Shown here: positions 24,590 through 37,492 of the stretch, in pieces | Layout of the letters: every line of letters starts with the position of its first letter | Numbering within the stretch: the stretch's first letter is position 1 | NCBI RefSeq assembly: GCF_002999335.1 | Contig: NW_020312038.1 | Coordinates: 84,507-148,506, forward strand | Origin: Cyclospora cayetanensis | Taxonomy: Eukaryota; Apicomplexa; Conoidasida; Eucoccidiorida; Eimeriidae | Direction of reading: 5' to 3' | Length of the DNA: 64,000 bases | Notes under the pieces: model-generated | Seen by the model: only the letters and a program-made list of their open reading frames with translations | Told to the model about the DNA's origin: nothing | The model's database searches: none | Program-made: the position numbers and the translations under genes

Positions 24590-27500
24590 CTACTTGAGCA
24601 TTTCTGCTGGCAGCCTAGACATCGCCACGAAAGACAACTCGCCATTGGCCGTTTCGACACGCTCTTTTGCCGCCAGCAACGCACCAACAAGTCTCCTTTC
24701 CTGCGGATGTGCTCGTAGAGACTGCACATACTCTTCCACCGCGCCGCTTTCTGGAGTCGCAGTGCCTGCCTCCTGGATCAGTCCTTGCGAAGTGGGCATG
24801 TCTTGCTGCTGCGAAATGTAGAGTTCAGTGACGCCTGGGTGCCCAAGCAGCACTGCTCGATCGAGCATCCCAGAAGGACGCCACTGCAAGTGTCGTAGAG
24901 CACTGCGAAGTACAGCTGTTACCGAGCAACGGCTCACACCCGCGGCTGTGGCAACGGCAGCGTCACTCACAGCACTCAGGCCCAGTGCCACGTGCGAGCG
25001 CAGCGAGATGCGCAGCAGATTTAGGAGATCGCTTTGAAGGTCGGGCAGAATGGCAAGACTTGGGGAAGCTCGCATCCTGATGAACGGTCTCAGCAAGCCT
25101 TCGAGACTCACGACGCCCAAGTCTCGGCCAAGTCGGCTAAACACACGGAAGAAACCTTCTTCCGTTCCCGCCGTGATAAACTCGGTGCCCCCCTGTAGAT
25201 ACACTGCACGGCGAAAGTTCGTCTCGGCGTTCACGGACGGGATGGCAAAAGACTCGGGAAATACCGTAGACGACCTCAAGCAGACCTGACGCAGCGCTGC
25301 GTCCACGCCGCTGCACAGGAGCCACTCATCGGAGTCGTCGAAGCAGCACATGACGCTGAGGCTGCCAGTGTCGACGGTAAGCAGGGGCTGGCGCCCGTTG
25401 ATCCGCTGCCGCAAATCCCAGAGTCTGCAGGTTTGATCGAAAGACGCCGTGACGAAGAGATGCGGCGACGCATGCGCGAATCGCACGATGTTGATGCTGC
25501 CGGAGTGCAGGTCACTGAGAGTCCCCAATTTGACGCCAGTAGCGACATCGTGGATCGTGAGATGCGCGCTTCTCCCAGAGACAAGCAGGTAGTCATCCGT
25601 GCTGTTGACAGCAACAGAGCTGAGATCTTCGCACGCGCAGTATTGATGGACGATGCGCAAGGACGCAGGGCCCCCCCTGTGAACGCGCTCGCCACGTCCG
25701 TACCGCCTGAACCATGTTAGCGCAGCAGACACCGAGTGAAATCCATCCAGACAGTCTCCCCGATCTAGCGTGCAAGGATCGCCGTTCCGCATTCGGCAGT
25801 CATCGAGCTCGGCAAAGCGGGGCACGAATTCCGGCTGCCCACTGAAAGAGCTGCCAGCTGGAAGCCCTTGCATCAAGGCTGGTGTCGCCGTCCGCAGTGC
25901 TTTTCTGCGATCTTTTCTGATTGCTCCCGCAAAATCGTCTTCCTGCTCTCTCCAGCGAACGACATATGGGATGCCCGAGACACCGGACGCGCAAACGAAC
26001 AGCTGGGGGTGGTGCTTCAACCAGCAAAGCCCCAGAATTTGATGGCTGTCAACAAGTTCTGTCCCCAGCACGACGTCCTTTTCCCAGTTCAGCACGCGCA
26101 CCTGCACGAAGCGCGTCACGCAGCAAGGGGGAGACAGAAACAGCTTTACGCATCCTGCTCGGAAACCGGCTTTTCTGCAAGACGTTGGTTGCAGCTGCCC
26201 CTGCCCCCTCGACTGCACTCGAGACGCAGGGGCACAGAGAGCGCACGGGCAAGGAGGGTAGGGGTGTTGGAGTGGTAGGCGAGTGAAGGGAGTTTTTTTA
26301 AGCACCCACAGCGGCCAAAGCTCTCCTGTCGGGCACAGCGAAGGACGCTCACTCAGCCCGCGTCGGAAACAAAAAAAACAGGGTAGAAATCAGGGATCTG
26401 CGGCTGAAGCGCAAGCGCAAGCGCTGCTCTCACCGTGCCGTCGTTTCCCCCCGTGAGCATCACGTCAGGCCTCTCCGGATGAAACTCGAACTGCCGCGAG
26501 TTTATGGACGACTGAATGATCCAAGGTCTCTTGCGCTTCATTTTGGCATCCTCTTTCTCCTCCTCCAGCAGCATGCCCTCCCGTGTGCCTCCGAAAGTCC
26601 GTTTTCCGTCGGCTCCTGGGGCGGTGCGGTAAGGCCTGCAAGCTGAACACAGCCTGCACTGCAGAGTGTACAGCGGCGCAGGCACAGCACGTCCCTTAGC
26701 GTCTTCATCCAGAAGAGGCGGAGTAGCCTGCGTCGCTTGTTGCGCAGCACCCTGCAGAGGCGGCTGGCGAGGCGAGACGCTGCTGCCGCACCCTCGCTTC
26801 TGCGCATCGGGCAAGGGAGGAGGCAGACGAGCTGGCGGCTCGAGCTCCGGCAGGTTGGCAGCCTGCTGCACGGAGAAGCTGCTGCTGGACTCGGCGGTCC
26901 TGAACAGAGGCTCCCACACTGCCTCCTCGCGGTGCAACACCAAGAGAGGTTCGCCTTCCGTGGGAGCACTCATCCCCACCACAAGCGAGCAATCGCGAGG
27001 TAGTTCTGAGGGGGTGCACACCTTGGAATACGGCGTAACGGTGTGTGGCAGCCGTTTGTCGCGACACCCCGAAGGCCACGCACGGCAAGGCGGCTTGTTC
27101 GGCTGCTGGGAAGCGGCTTCTGCGTTGGCACACCAGCGACGCGTCTTTTCTCGCGGGCTGCCCCCTCTTGGGGAGCAGACAAGCGTCAAGCAGCGTGTGT
27201 TGCCTGCGAAGTCACGGCTGGAGGGGGGGAAGCGGAGGACGCTGAGGGTCAGTCGCTCGCACGACATGAGACGCAAATCTGCAGTCAGCCTCGCGGAGGG
27301 CAGCGGCTGCTCGACGTGGGGTTCTGTGCTGCTGCTGAGATGATGCGTAGTCGCGATCCAGATGCGGATGGAGGCGGAAGCTCGCGAAGAGCGAGCTGCA
27401 CTGCCCATTTGGCTTTTTCTGCGCCTCCACGGTGGGAGGGAGGCCACAGCACTCAAGTGGCTGCTGCTGTGAGCGGGTGCCCTGCCGCTGCCGCTGCTCC

Positions 27501-30120
27501 CTCCCCCTCCCCCCGCAGCAGCAGCAGTGGCAGTAGTAGCCGTCAGAGGCATCAAATAGTTTCTTTGAGCCAGGGTACAGAAGAGCAGCCGAACCAGGTC
27601 CTTCGCCGTCGCATCTGTGGGCAAGAGCAGAGGCACGTCCTCCGGAGGCGCTGCACTCCACGAAGCCGCAGTTAGAGCATCCCACGGGGAACGGAAACTG
27701 CAGCTTTCTGCGCTTCTCAAAGCCTTCCCAGCCGTTGCTGGTGGAAGGCATGTGCGCACATACAGCAGGAGGCCATGGCAGGAAGCCCCAGGGGGACGAA
27801 GCATCGGCCACCCCAACACAGCGGCTCCAAAATTCAGCTGGCAACGCTCCCGAGGTGCCCAAGCCCACGAAACATCCACGCTGCTTCCCCCCTCCAGTCT
27901 AGGCCTTTCTCGATCGCTTCGAGAGGCCTCTTCTAGCTCCCCGTTCCTCTCCTCCGAAGGACTGCCTTCCCGCGTTTCTCCGGAGTCAAAGTGCCGCAAA
28001 AAGCCGCGCCTCTCAGGCTCCACATATTGCTGCTGATGCTGCCGCTGCAGACGAGAAGGCACGGCGCTAAGGCGGGAGGGGGAGACAGCAGGCCAGCTGC
28101 GCACCGTCGAGCTCCTGCTCTCCGTGCGTTCCGACTCGACGAGGCTGCTGCTGTCGCAGCAGCCTCCGTGGCATTGGGCAGTGCTCGCTTCAAGGCATGC
28201 CCGCCGCCGGCATCGAAAGATCCCCAGCTGCCCGGCGCAGGCAGCCAGCAAGGAGTGCGATCTGCGGAGTTTTGCAGGAGCCGCGAACGACGCGCGAGGC
28301 ATTCCTAAATCCTCCGAAGCGGCTCGCCGTCGGAGCTTGAGGAACCGATGCTCGACTAGCTGCGTCTCATGATCGAGCCTCTTGGACGAAGCCTCTCCTC
28401 GAAGCGATTGCATACTCAGGACTGCTCCCGCCGCTACAGCTGCTTGCTCGGACTTCTCTTTGCATGCACCGTCAGCCTTCGCGCTTGGCTCCTGATCCAG
28501 AGGCGACGGAGGCGTCCTCCTCTGGAGCAGGTTCCCCTGACTCAGGGGCGTCTTTTGCTGCGTCTCGCGCATCCAACACAAGATGGGGGTGTCTCGCTGC
28601 TGCCTGTCCCCCGCAGGCGAGCAGAGAGCTGCCTCGGGGGGCAGTATGACTGCCGTGAATGCTGCCCCTGCGGCTGCGAGCGCAGCCGATGCAGTGGTGA
28701 GTGCATCCCTGGAAAGGCTGGCGAGGATGGTGCTGGCGAAGGTAAGAGACGCTTCGGTCAGAGTAGCACTGGCCAGGGTGGAGAAGCGGAGAAGGCGTCC
28801 GACTCGATCCGGCAAAAGCCTCTGGAGATAAGGCAGTCCCAAGGACGAACTATTGCTCGCGAGGCCGCTTGGGGGGGAGCTGGGGTGGACGATGCCGCTC
28901 GTAACAGTGCCTCTGCCAAAGAAGCTTCGGGCATGTCCCCCTCCGACTGGAAGGGACGACTCAGCGGCAGCCTGCCCGGAGCCGCTGCCGCTGTTCTCTC
29001 TCGAAGAGGGCGGGGAGGAGGAGGCAGCAGCAGCAGCAGCAGCGGCCCCCCGCGCGTTCGAAAAGTTGAGGCCGATCCGCGCAGGCGGGCTTTCCCCGTC
29101 CGCAGGCTCCTCCTGGTCGACCTCGTGCTCGTCTCTTTCAATGACGTGCAAGTCAACTTTGAAGAGACTGGAGCGTCGCGCTGCCAGAGTGGCCGTAGCA
29201 GCTGCTGCCGTCGTGAGTGCCGCAGTCGTGCTGGCCGTCGCAACTGCAACAAGGACGGCGCCAACGGCTATTGCCACTGCAGTAGTCCCGTAGGAGAGAG
29301 GCGAGAGCAGGGTGGCAAAGGCAGTGCCCCTACCAATAACGTCGTAAATGTGATGCGTCTCGGGCATGCCCCCCTCCACGTCCGGCCCCTGATGGGGAGA
29401 CTCCTCCCTCCCCCCCCGATTATCGTCGTCATCGTCCTCCACTACGCTGTAAATGGTGCGCCTTTCCTCGCGTTCCCACACGCGGCCAGGCTGCGCCGAC
29501 AACGGCGAAGCCAATTCGCGCTGGAGGACGTACGGAGGCAGAGGCCACACCCACACAGGCTCCTCCCCACTGGCCAGCACTGGCGAAGACAAAGAACAGG
29601 CGTCACGACTCAGCAGGCACCCTAACTCGACCTGCCACTCCAACAAATAATGCCGATTCTGCAAGATCTCCTCCACACACAATCCTGGCCGACTCCCCGT
29701 GCGCAGATGGCGCAGCCGCATCGGCTTACGGATGTTCAGCGCCCTCTGCACAAAGGTAGAAACAAACTGCTGCGGACTTGGCCATCGCCGTTGCCGCATA
29801 TTCCCCCACGCAGGCTCGTCATGCTCCTTCGCGATTTCATTGCTTCCATAGACTTGGTGGCCTTCACCAGCCGGAGCCGCCACCCCCCCCGAACGCCCAT
29901 GAGGGCTCGTCGCGTCCGGAACTGTGGGCTGCACTGGAAACTGCAGCACCAGCTCCCTTACGTGTATGTATATCCGAGGGCCAAGGCTCACGTGGTTCAA
30001 CAGAAACAAAAACCGCCAGTCCACCAATTCGTCAACTGCGAGACAACAGTCCACAGCAACCGGCAGTTCCTCTGTCAAAAAACATGGCACACGTGTATGT
30101 ACACATGCAGGCATGTACAC
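24590..30120 (-). CDS. Large WD40-repeat protein with a low-complexity N-terminal half
   Basis: Two exons join exactly: 30120-26434 and 26101-24590. Together they give up to 1,732 residues. The splice restores a WD-repeat strand, GGNDGTVRVLNWEKD. Just before it is SRQFEFHPERPDVMLTGG and after it LGLCWLKHHPQLFVCASG. This RQFE(F/Y)HP...LGLCWLK signature occurs in a plant and protist WD40 family of unclear function. Further repeats follow: VAVNSTDDYLLVSG, HSGSINIVRFAHASPHLF, ASFDQTCRLWDLRQRI and GGTEFITAGTEEGFFRVF, so one propeller occupies about the last 550 residues. The first 1,170 residues are mostly disordered, Ser/Ala/Arg-rich, with two Ala/Thr-rich runs near 28700 and 29260. The Met at 30120 sits at the edge of a microsatellite. 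The true start may be a splice acceptor near 30040 (before DELVDWRFLF), joining the F-box exon upstream. Confidence 0.7.
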
Positions 30121-30415
30121 CTACATATACATCAACAGGTATACACATACATATGCACCTACATGTACATCAACAGGTACACACACACATATACACATCA
30201 AAAACACATACATATACACATAGACATATATATATATATATATATATTCACATACATATGTAGACATACATACACACATAGACACATATACATATACACA
30301 CATATACACATACATATACACTACATACGTGCATAATTATACATGAACACCTACATATGTGCATACACTTGTAGACATGCATACACACATAGACACACAT
30401 ACATATATACACATA
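30080..30415. repeat. CATACA/CACATA microsatellite upstream of the WD40 exon
   Basis: About 335 bases of interrupted CATACA, TATACACA and TATATATA units between the F-box exon and the WD40 exon. It is probably intronic if the two exons belong to one gene. Confidence 0.95.
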
Positions 30416-30497
30416 CGGCTGGAAGAAATGCATAGGGCCCGGTAAGCCATCCCCGCCCGCATGCCAGGGTCATGTCTACGGACGCTAGCTACTGCCC

Positions 30498-31622
30498 TTA
30501 ATTTGAGAGAAAGCGGTGCTTGCCTGTGCATCCGGGAAGAACCTGCAACCCTCGACAGTGTGTTGTAGCATCCCAACCCATGGGAACACCGCATTTTGGG
30601 CAACACCCATTGGACTTAACGAGGTCACCTCTCCACCCCACGGGGTAAGGAGACCAACCAGAGCCATCGTGCCCCTCGATTCTGCCACAAACACCAGTTG
30701 AGCAATGACAAGAAGGCATAGAGCTCTCTACTTGCTTGGCCTCAGGAGCTGCAGCCTCACAACGATGGGTGTAAGGGAGGTCATCGAGGGTACTGCTGGT
30801 GGCACCGCCATTCCCCGAGAGTCTGCCAAATATGACTGCCCTTCCTCCATGAGGCTGTGCGTTGCCTTGCCACAAGCTGCAAGAGGTGCTCCGTGGGTGG
30901 GGAAGAGGCTTGCCTCGATCCACCTCACAGCGCCCACGAGGCACCGAGGGTCTCGCGCAACACGAAACGAGGCCTGAGGAAAAGCAAATCGACTTCCATA
31001 TCTCTCTGTTGAATCCAATCCAGCGCAGACTCCTACATGCGGATGCGAGAGCCGCTACATCCTGGGCTTCGAGAAACAAGGCCACTTGCAGGAACACGCT
31101 GGGAGGCAACGGGGTTGCCGATAGTGGTGGCCTCGCGGATGCGCCGCCACAGCAGGATTCCTTGGATCTTCCGCATGATTCTCCAAATTTCGAATAAGGG
31201 CCTTGAGCGGCTGCAGAGTTACAGTACCACAGAGGCTGTCCAAAGAAGCCGAGGTTGCCCAGTCCTGAAGAGGAAGGCTGAGACGGCACGGCGGCTTGCC
31301 GATCACTCGGAGTTCGCATATGAGAGGCCGAAGGAGCCTTTTCTGTGGGAAACTGAGCGCTGTTCAGCCTGTGCAGCTCCCATCCCATAGTCGAATTCGC
31401 TATGCAGTCCAAATGCACTGCTGAGTCTGTTGCGCCACTGCCCTCGCAACAGCCGGGCTCAGGTTCGTTCGCGGCGTCCTCGGTGGTTGAGCTGCCACAA
31501 GGAGTTGCGTAGTGGCCGGAAGCTCCCCCATCGAGGTACCGTCTTGGCTGGACTCCTGTGCTAGTCTGTGCGCAATCCAGTAGCTGCCAACCTCTATCTC
31601 CGCAGCTTTCAGGCAGCTCCAT
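30498..31622 (-). CDS. F-box protein, or the N-terminal exon of the WD40 gene
   Basis: The first in-frame ATG is at 31622 (MELPESC). The F-box lies in the middle: LPPSVFLQVALFLEAQDVAA, LASACRSLRWIGFNREIW and KSICFSSGL, which fits the Leu/Pro start and the Trp near the end of an F-box. F-boxes bind Skp1 in SCF ubiquitin ligases. The C-terminal part has clustered Cys residues (CHCSTGVCG, then GCCPKCGVPMGW), a possible small zinc site. The frame stops at 30498, but GT donors near 30620-30640 could splice on to the WD40 exon at about 30040. F-box plus WD40 is a common substrate-receptor design, so one gene of about 7 kb is plausible. Confidence 0.6.
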   Translation of the reverse strand: MELPESCGDRGWQLLDCAQTSTGVQPRRYLDGGASGHYATPCGSSTTEDAANEPEPGCCEGSGATDSAVHLDCIANSTMGWELHRLNSAQFPTEKAPSASHMRTPSDRQAAVPSQPSSSGLGNLGFFGQPLWYCNSAAAQGPYSKFGESCGRSKESCCGGASARPPLSATPLPPSVFLQVALFLEAQDVAALASACRSLRWIGFNREIWKSICFSSGLVSCCARPSVPRGRCEVDRGKPLPHPRSTSCSLWQGNAQPHGGRAVIFGRLSGNGGATSSTLDDLPYTHRCEAAAPEAKQVESSMPSCHCSTGVCGRIEGHDGSGWSPYPVGWRGDLVKSNGCCPKCGVPMGWDATTHCRGLQVLPGCTGKHRFLSN

Positions 31623-34600
31623 CAAGCGTGGAGCCACAGTAACCCATAACACGGTGATTACAGTGCAGAAAGGCTGAAAAAGAAGAAAATCCTAAGGTTT
31701 GCTCAGCGGTCAACAGAGCACATCCCAAATACACAGTTATGCTATCTATAGTGGGTCCTCACAGACTAGAATAGCCCATGGCATAGTGCCAGATGCAGAA
31801 CTTGACCTTGCTGCCGAAATAGTGCACATTTACCCACAAACACTTCTAAGAAAAATGGGCAGCTCGTCTGGCAGACAATAGTTAAGCAAAAAGCCTAGGC
31901 TGCACATGCCAACGCCGCACTTGATCCAGCGGCCCACTGCTGCTTTGGTTGCTCTCACCTTCGCCACCATTCACTATGCAGTTTTCCACGCCTCCGCTTA
32001 TAAAAGAAATGCTCTAGTTTTGCCATTCATTATGCTAGCGAACACGTCCTCTTGCGTATGAGTGACAACCCAATGCGTCAAGACACGAAGCGCGCTACCC
32101 AATACGGGCGGGCATTGACATCAAAACCCTCTTCTATGCTCCCCACGTCTCAAATTAAGCCACGGTTGAAACTGACTAACAATTTATTCCAATTTCGGCC
32201 TGGTCAGCGTAATGTAGATGCGTAAGGAGCACTACTTTACATCATTTGCTGCGACCGGGTGAGTGCCTCCATGAGGATATAACCAACAAATCCGCGTTTT
32301 CGTTTGGGAGTTGTGGTAGGTGTGTTGTAGAGCACCAGTTTACAAATATGTGCATTCTAAACGGATATTCACTACTGGTGGCGGGTTTTCGTGCATCAGC
32401 GGTAATTCTTACCACAAATGACGGAAACATTCCTAGCGCCGCCCTTCATCCCTAAAATTTCTTTCTTGTGGACTGCTTGAAACCACACTTTACAAGTTAT
32501 GGGTCAAAAGGGTCTGCCTCGCGTCACTTTATTGCTTTGGTCCGACAAAGTGGTACACAGATGCCCACTAATTCGCATTGAAAGTCTTCATACTTTTACA
32601 GAACATCATCTCAGTGGCAAGACTCCTTCTAAGAGCTTTCTTACGGGCGTATTGTAGCGAAAACAAGCAACACTCGAGCAGTTTGTACTGTATTAATTGT
32701 ATATCCCTATGAAGCAGTAGAGAATCAACAAGTGCTTTGCATCTTTATTTGCCAAGCCTCTTGAGGAGTACTGTGAGCTCGATACAAGGCGCACTGTTTC
32801 GTGGGCAGCGCTAAATGCAATCCGCAACTAGCTGTGAATACTTTAAATACCTAGATACTGTAGCCACGCTAACCATAGTCTCCCCTTTGCCTTCATGTCG
32901 GAACTCTGAGGACTTTCTCGAGGAGAAAGGGGAAGCTCTTTTTAAAAGCATAGTCAGCGACGCTTTAAGGAGTTTTTATTGAGCCCAGAGATAAGTTCAT
33001 TACATACGGAGACCTTAGGTGAGAAGGTTGCACTACGAGCCTGTGTAATTAGCTGACCGGCATCATCGTGTTTTTGGTAGCGCCATCTCCTAAAGCCTAT
33101 TAGAAATGCTCAACATCATGGAACATGGACACAGTTGCCTGTCTGCCGTTCATAGTGTGAGCCAATTACTTAGTAGATAGGTTTTCTGTCTTTTCTGTCA
33201 AGTAAATTACCCTTAAATCCTCGCCCTTCTTTCTGCAACCTAAAGCTTAAGTCTCTGAATCAATGATGCCTTTTTCGCGAGAGGCTGGTCACTGTTGCAG
33301 TACACACTGCATTTGCACCGTAAACCCTTACTTATTACTGCCATCCATCGTGTTGGTTATTATGCACCAGTTCCAACTAATTTGACTGCCATTAAATAGT
33401 TCTCCTCCAGGTTGTAGCATGTTTGATGGTTGGGGTTGTGTTTTGCGCAGGGCTGCTCTTGCGGCTGGCAAATATCCATAGGCTTCCAGCTCAGCACTAG
33501 GGAAACCCTCCATTTTTGGCTAGCCTTCTTCCAGTATCTCAATGTATCCTGCATCGCTGTAATCGCTTGCTGCATTGGAATGGTCCACATCGACAATTCT
33601 GGAACCACTCAGTTTACACTGTGCCCTACGAAGGACCCAGTACGAAAGAAGCGCATTCTACAATGTGAAATGCATCGTCGCGGAGGCGCTTTAATTTTTC
33701 TGCGATAGATCTGGTAGGCGTTATAATGGTTATTCCGCACAGATGTCTATGCAACTTTGGCAGAGCACTCAGCAACTCCCCAGGAGGATCCCCTAGTCTG
33801 TGCGCTCCGTGGCATTCTGGGCATACGGTATCCGGTTTTGACCTCTGCCCGAGAACTTTCGTACGTAATTCAAGCGAAGTGGTCAGCGCATGCTGTTTCT
33901 CGCCGTGAGGGCAGTTTGCATTAGCCTTTCATTTATACATAGAATCCCACTGCCAGCACACAGTCGTGTACAGTACGACAAACTATCCTTTTCCCCCATC
34001 CTTTGGAGTTGGCAAGCACTCCGCGTGCTTGCACCTGGTCCCAGAATACGCAAGATTATATCCAACCAGCTATGCGAGAGCAAGCTATCAATGCACGAAG
34101 CAATAGCTGCTATATGGGTAAGCGTAACTCCCCTAACGAGCCTTTGTGCACAAGATGGCGAGTGTCTTGACAAGAATAGGGCTGCTGTGCACTCACATGA
34201 CAAAAACGCTCCGCAATCTACTGCGCACGGCACTATGTATTAAGAAGAAGCATTCGGTTTGGTGTAACCACAGGAAAAGTTGCTGGACGAGGGGGCTGTC
34301 CCTCGCGAGGCATCGCAGGCGAAAACCGCTGTGGCGCAGCATGGTGCATCATTACTGAGCTGGGTATTTTACCCCAAGGCTTCACTTAGACTACTAGCAA
34401 GGATCATCTTCGTTGATAATACCTGCTTACTAGAATGAGGTATTTAAAGCGGAAGTAGGGAATATTGATGCATCAGAAGCTTTGGCTCGTAAAAAACACC
34501 CTGGCAATTGAAAATGCCTCAACAAATCTGCCAAACGACCATGGTGTTGCGAAGGCAAAGAAGCAACAACATGAAGCTACAGCAAGCGTACAAAAAGTGC

Positions 34601-35969
34601 GCTTGGTTCACCGTCAACACACCACCCAAATCCGTTTGCAGCATCGAGGTGACTTGTAGCGTATCGCTACTGGGGGAATATGCTGCAGCCTCGCTCTTCT
34701 AACGTCGTCATCTAAATCCCACTGACTGGGATTCCGGCGAGACACTATGAGTTGTGGGTTTAGAGTAGTGAGCAGCGAAATTCTGACTTTGTAGTCTTCA
34801 GTTCTTTGTCGAGCACGAAGCTTACACGCCACCCAAGAGCTCCCCACTTAGCAAGATGTCCAGCAGAAAGCAGGGATACCGAACTGAAGTCCGCGTGAGA
34901 GCCTGCTAAGAGGGTTCCTTATGTGCAGATTTTGGCGAAACAGCAAGGGGTCCACCCCAGATGCCAACTGTTTGCAAAAGTACAGCAAGTCCCCGAACAT
35001 TACTTGGCCTGCAAAGTAAAAGCAGACCAGGGCAATCTAAAATGATGAAACATTGCAACACTTGATACTGCTCAGCTGGCATCATTCAAGGACAATCCCA
35101 CTGGATCCTGCCCTGTATAACACACTTAATAAGTAATCAACAAATGACAGTCCAAGGTCTTACCGCAGAAGGGACATGGCACTTATTTGGGTAAGCCTAG
35201 GGGCAATGAAACCTTCCTCTGGCAGTACAGTTGGATAGTGCAGTGTTCTCACATTAGTCGGGTGCGCTGCAGCTGTACCTTGTAGTGGTATCTCTCTAAG
35301 TTTAAATGAATCTAATTTGGCGTAGTTTACTACCTGGGCTAATGTTCACACACTGACCAAAAAATATGAGTATTTTGATATGAGGATTCTGTTTGCTTTC
35401 TAGCGGCTTTTAAAGTTATACCGGGGACTGGGCCGAACAAATGTGTATGCCTATGTAGGGTCTGCCCTTTTTGCAATTACAGTCTTTTTTTACAGCTAAC
35501 AATTAAATACTCAATACGCCTACCGCAAAGGTATCTTCCTTGGTTCTTACCTTATTAGTAATTATGATGAAAGAAGACTTCCACTACCATCCAGTACCAC
35601 TGCGCGTGTAGCCACGCACAAGCCATCACCCAACGTACTAATTCCAAAGAAACAAACCGTAGGGAGATCATGTGCATGCCAGCAGTCCTGTGATAACTGG
35701 TATATTCCCACCCTGAGAACACATATGGATTTTTAGCTATTATTTGCATTTTGGGGAATTGGAGCAAGCCTTCAAGATGGTCTCATTCTCACCGGGCTAA
35801 GCTGGCTCGAAAGGTACTAAGAGGCGACTGCCTGCAGAGACCCGCGCACTTATATATGACTCACTGTAGCTAATCGCCTGACCATGATGCATGTACCCAT
35901 CTCCATTTTGAGCGGTATCTCTATGCTAGACACATGGGTGTAGCCTTTGTGCATGCCATTTGAGCTCAC
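31623..35969. other. Stretch without a recognised gene
   Basis: About 4.3 kb of AT-richer DNA with only short, featureless frames on both strands (for example 33430-33708 + and 33890-34243 +). Short-exon genes could be hidden here, but I saw no chain of exons with matching phases. Confidence 0.5.
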
Positions 35970-36983
35970 CGTGCCAGTAACTATTTGGCTTGCTTTGGAA
36001 GCGGGACTAACAGCATCCTTAGAGCCCAACTTAACTTCAAGCATACTATAGGGGTGTTGGGTGAAAATAGGTAGCGGACCATTTTGATATATCTATGCGG
36101 CGCCTGCATCAAGAATTTTTTGTCTTCTAGTTTATAACGTTTATAAACTTCTTAAGAATACCAGGCGATATGCAGTACAGCGCAGTAGCTCACTGCATAT
36201 TTGGTGTCCCTAACATGCAGAGAAAACCTTGCCGGCACACTTTGCACAATCGGACTATGATAAATTTAGTCCACGTTGTATTCTGTCAACGGAATACCAT
36301 GGCTCAAACGTCTGTTTGCTGCGCCCTTGCCTGAGTGAGAGCTACAGTAACTTTCCGCCGAAAATGCGAACGGGCGTGGTGGAGCAGCATCTGAAAATCA
36401 CTGCCTTGTTTTATCAAGGCACAAGACACTACGCAAATTTTACTTAATATATAGGTCTGTGATATGGGGATATCTGCAACTCTTCTCTCCTGGTCTCCAA
36501 CGGTGGTCCGCACCCTCCAGTCGCTGATCTCCTTTAACACTTGACACATTGGCTAGATGTGTTCTGCCCAAACCGCTACTCCCCTTTCTTGCCTTCACCC
36601 CAAAGGCTGTGCTCTGCGGAGGAGGGGGAGGCGGGAGTGGAAGACGGCCAAAGGGCATTTACACGCTCACACCGTGCACTCCTACTCTTTGCATTCAGTT
36701 GGTTACACGTGAAAACTTAGTGCGCAGCTATCACTCTTGTATTTTAGAGCTAGCTCTGCTTTACAACAAACAGGTTATAAAAGAATCAAGCAAGTCTGCT
36801 GCACTTCACCAAATAGCAATTGAAGACACGTTTCATGCTCTTGCTTAGGTGTAGCCTGGCCCGCAACAACATGGTCACGGCACAGCGACTCGGCACACAC
36901 AAAATTCTGTGCTCCCTCGGGTGCTATGTCTTCCGACTTATCCTGAAAAACAATGGATATCTCTATTCTAGCGATTCTGACTC
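35970..36983 (-). CDS. Candidate minus-strand exons of an unrecognised gene
   Basis: Two exon-like pieces were seen on the minus strand. One follows a strong acceptor (ATTGTTTTTCAG) near 36947: it starts DKSEDIAPEGAQNFVCAES and is open to 36775. The other (about 36044-35970) reads LEVKLGSKDAVSPASKASQ and ends at a GTGAGC donor. Both look more coding than the opposite strand, but plus-strand frames here are also open (for example LVTRENLVRSYHSCILEL at 36699-36773, between a good acceptor and GTTATA). They could be the 3' part of the minus-strand gene at 38-39.5 kb or a separate gene. Confidence 0.25.
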
Positions 36984-37492
36984 CGCTTACGCTTGCACCT
37001 TTACTGGACTGTATCCGATTCTCGCCGTAGGGAGACACTCAACTCCAGATTCACATTCAATGAAAAGTTACTGATTGTCTCTCCAAAAACAAATCCCCTT
37101 TTCCCCCTTTTTGTTCAGAAAAGTTCCTCAGAAGTGCGCTTAACTACAGATTCGATAACAACTTGATTTAATTTTCTTGAGTGCTTTCCAAAGGAACCCG
37201 CGCCTTCCCCTGCCCGCGTCACTCATAGTTGCTGATATGGGGGGCGAGGGAAAGACACAATGCGCTCAGCTGCAGAGGCTCATCACGCTGAGCATCCTGA
37301 TCTAGGTGCGCATTCATTTTAGCGTTTATGCACAACAATACGTCGCTCGCAGCGAGCTAAGAGTCTTCTGCAACAAAGTAAGATATCTACAGAGATTCCA
37401 ATTATTTAATTATTTACTAGCTTTAATTAATAGAGCTGATTTAGCTGAAGCCGCTTGAATGTGGCTGAGCTCTGTACGAATTACCCCCTCAT

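Noticed and set aside
28369..29625. 418-codon plus-strand frame
   Set aside because: It is the shadow of the GC-rich WD40-gene exon on the opposite strand, which has a longer frame and joins to a real WD40 domain.
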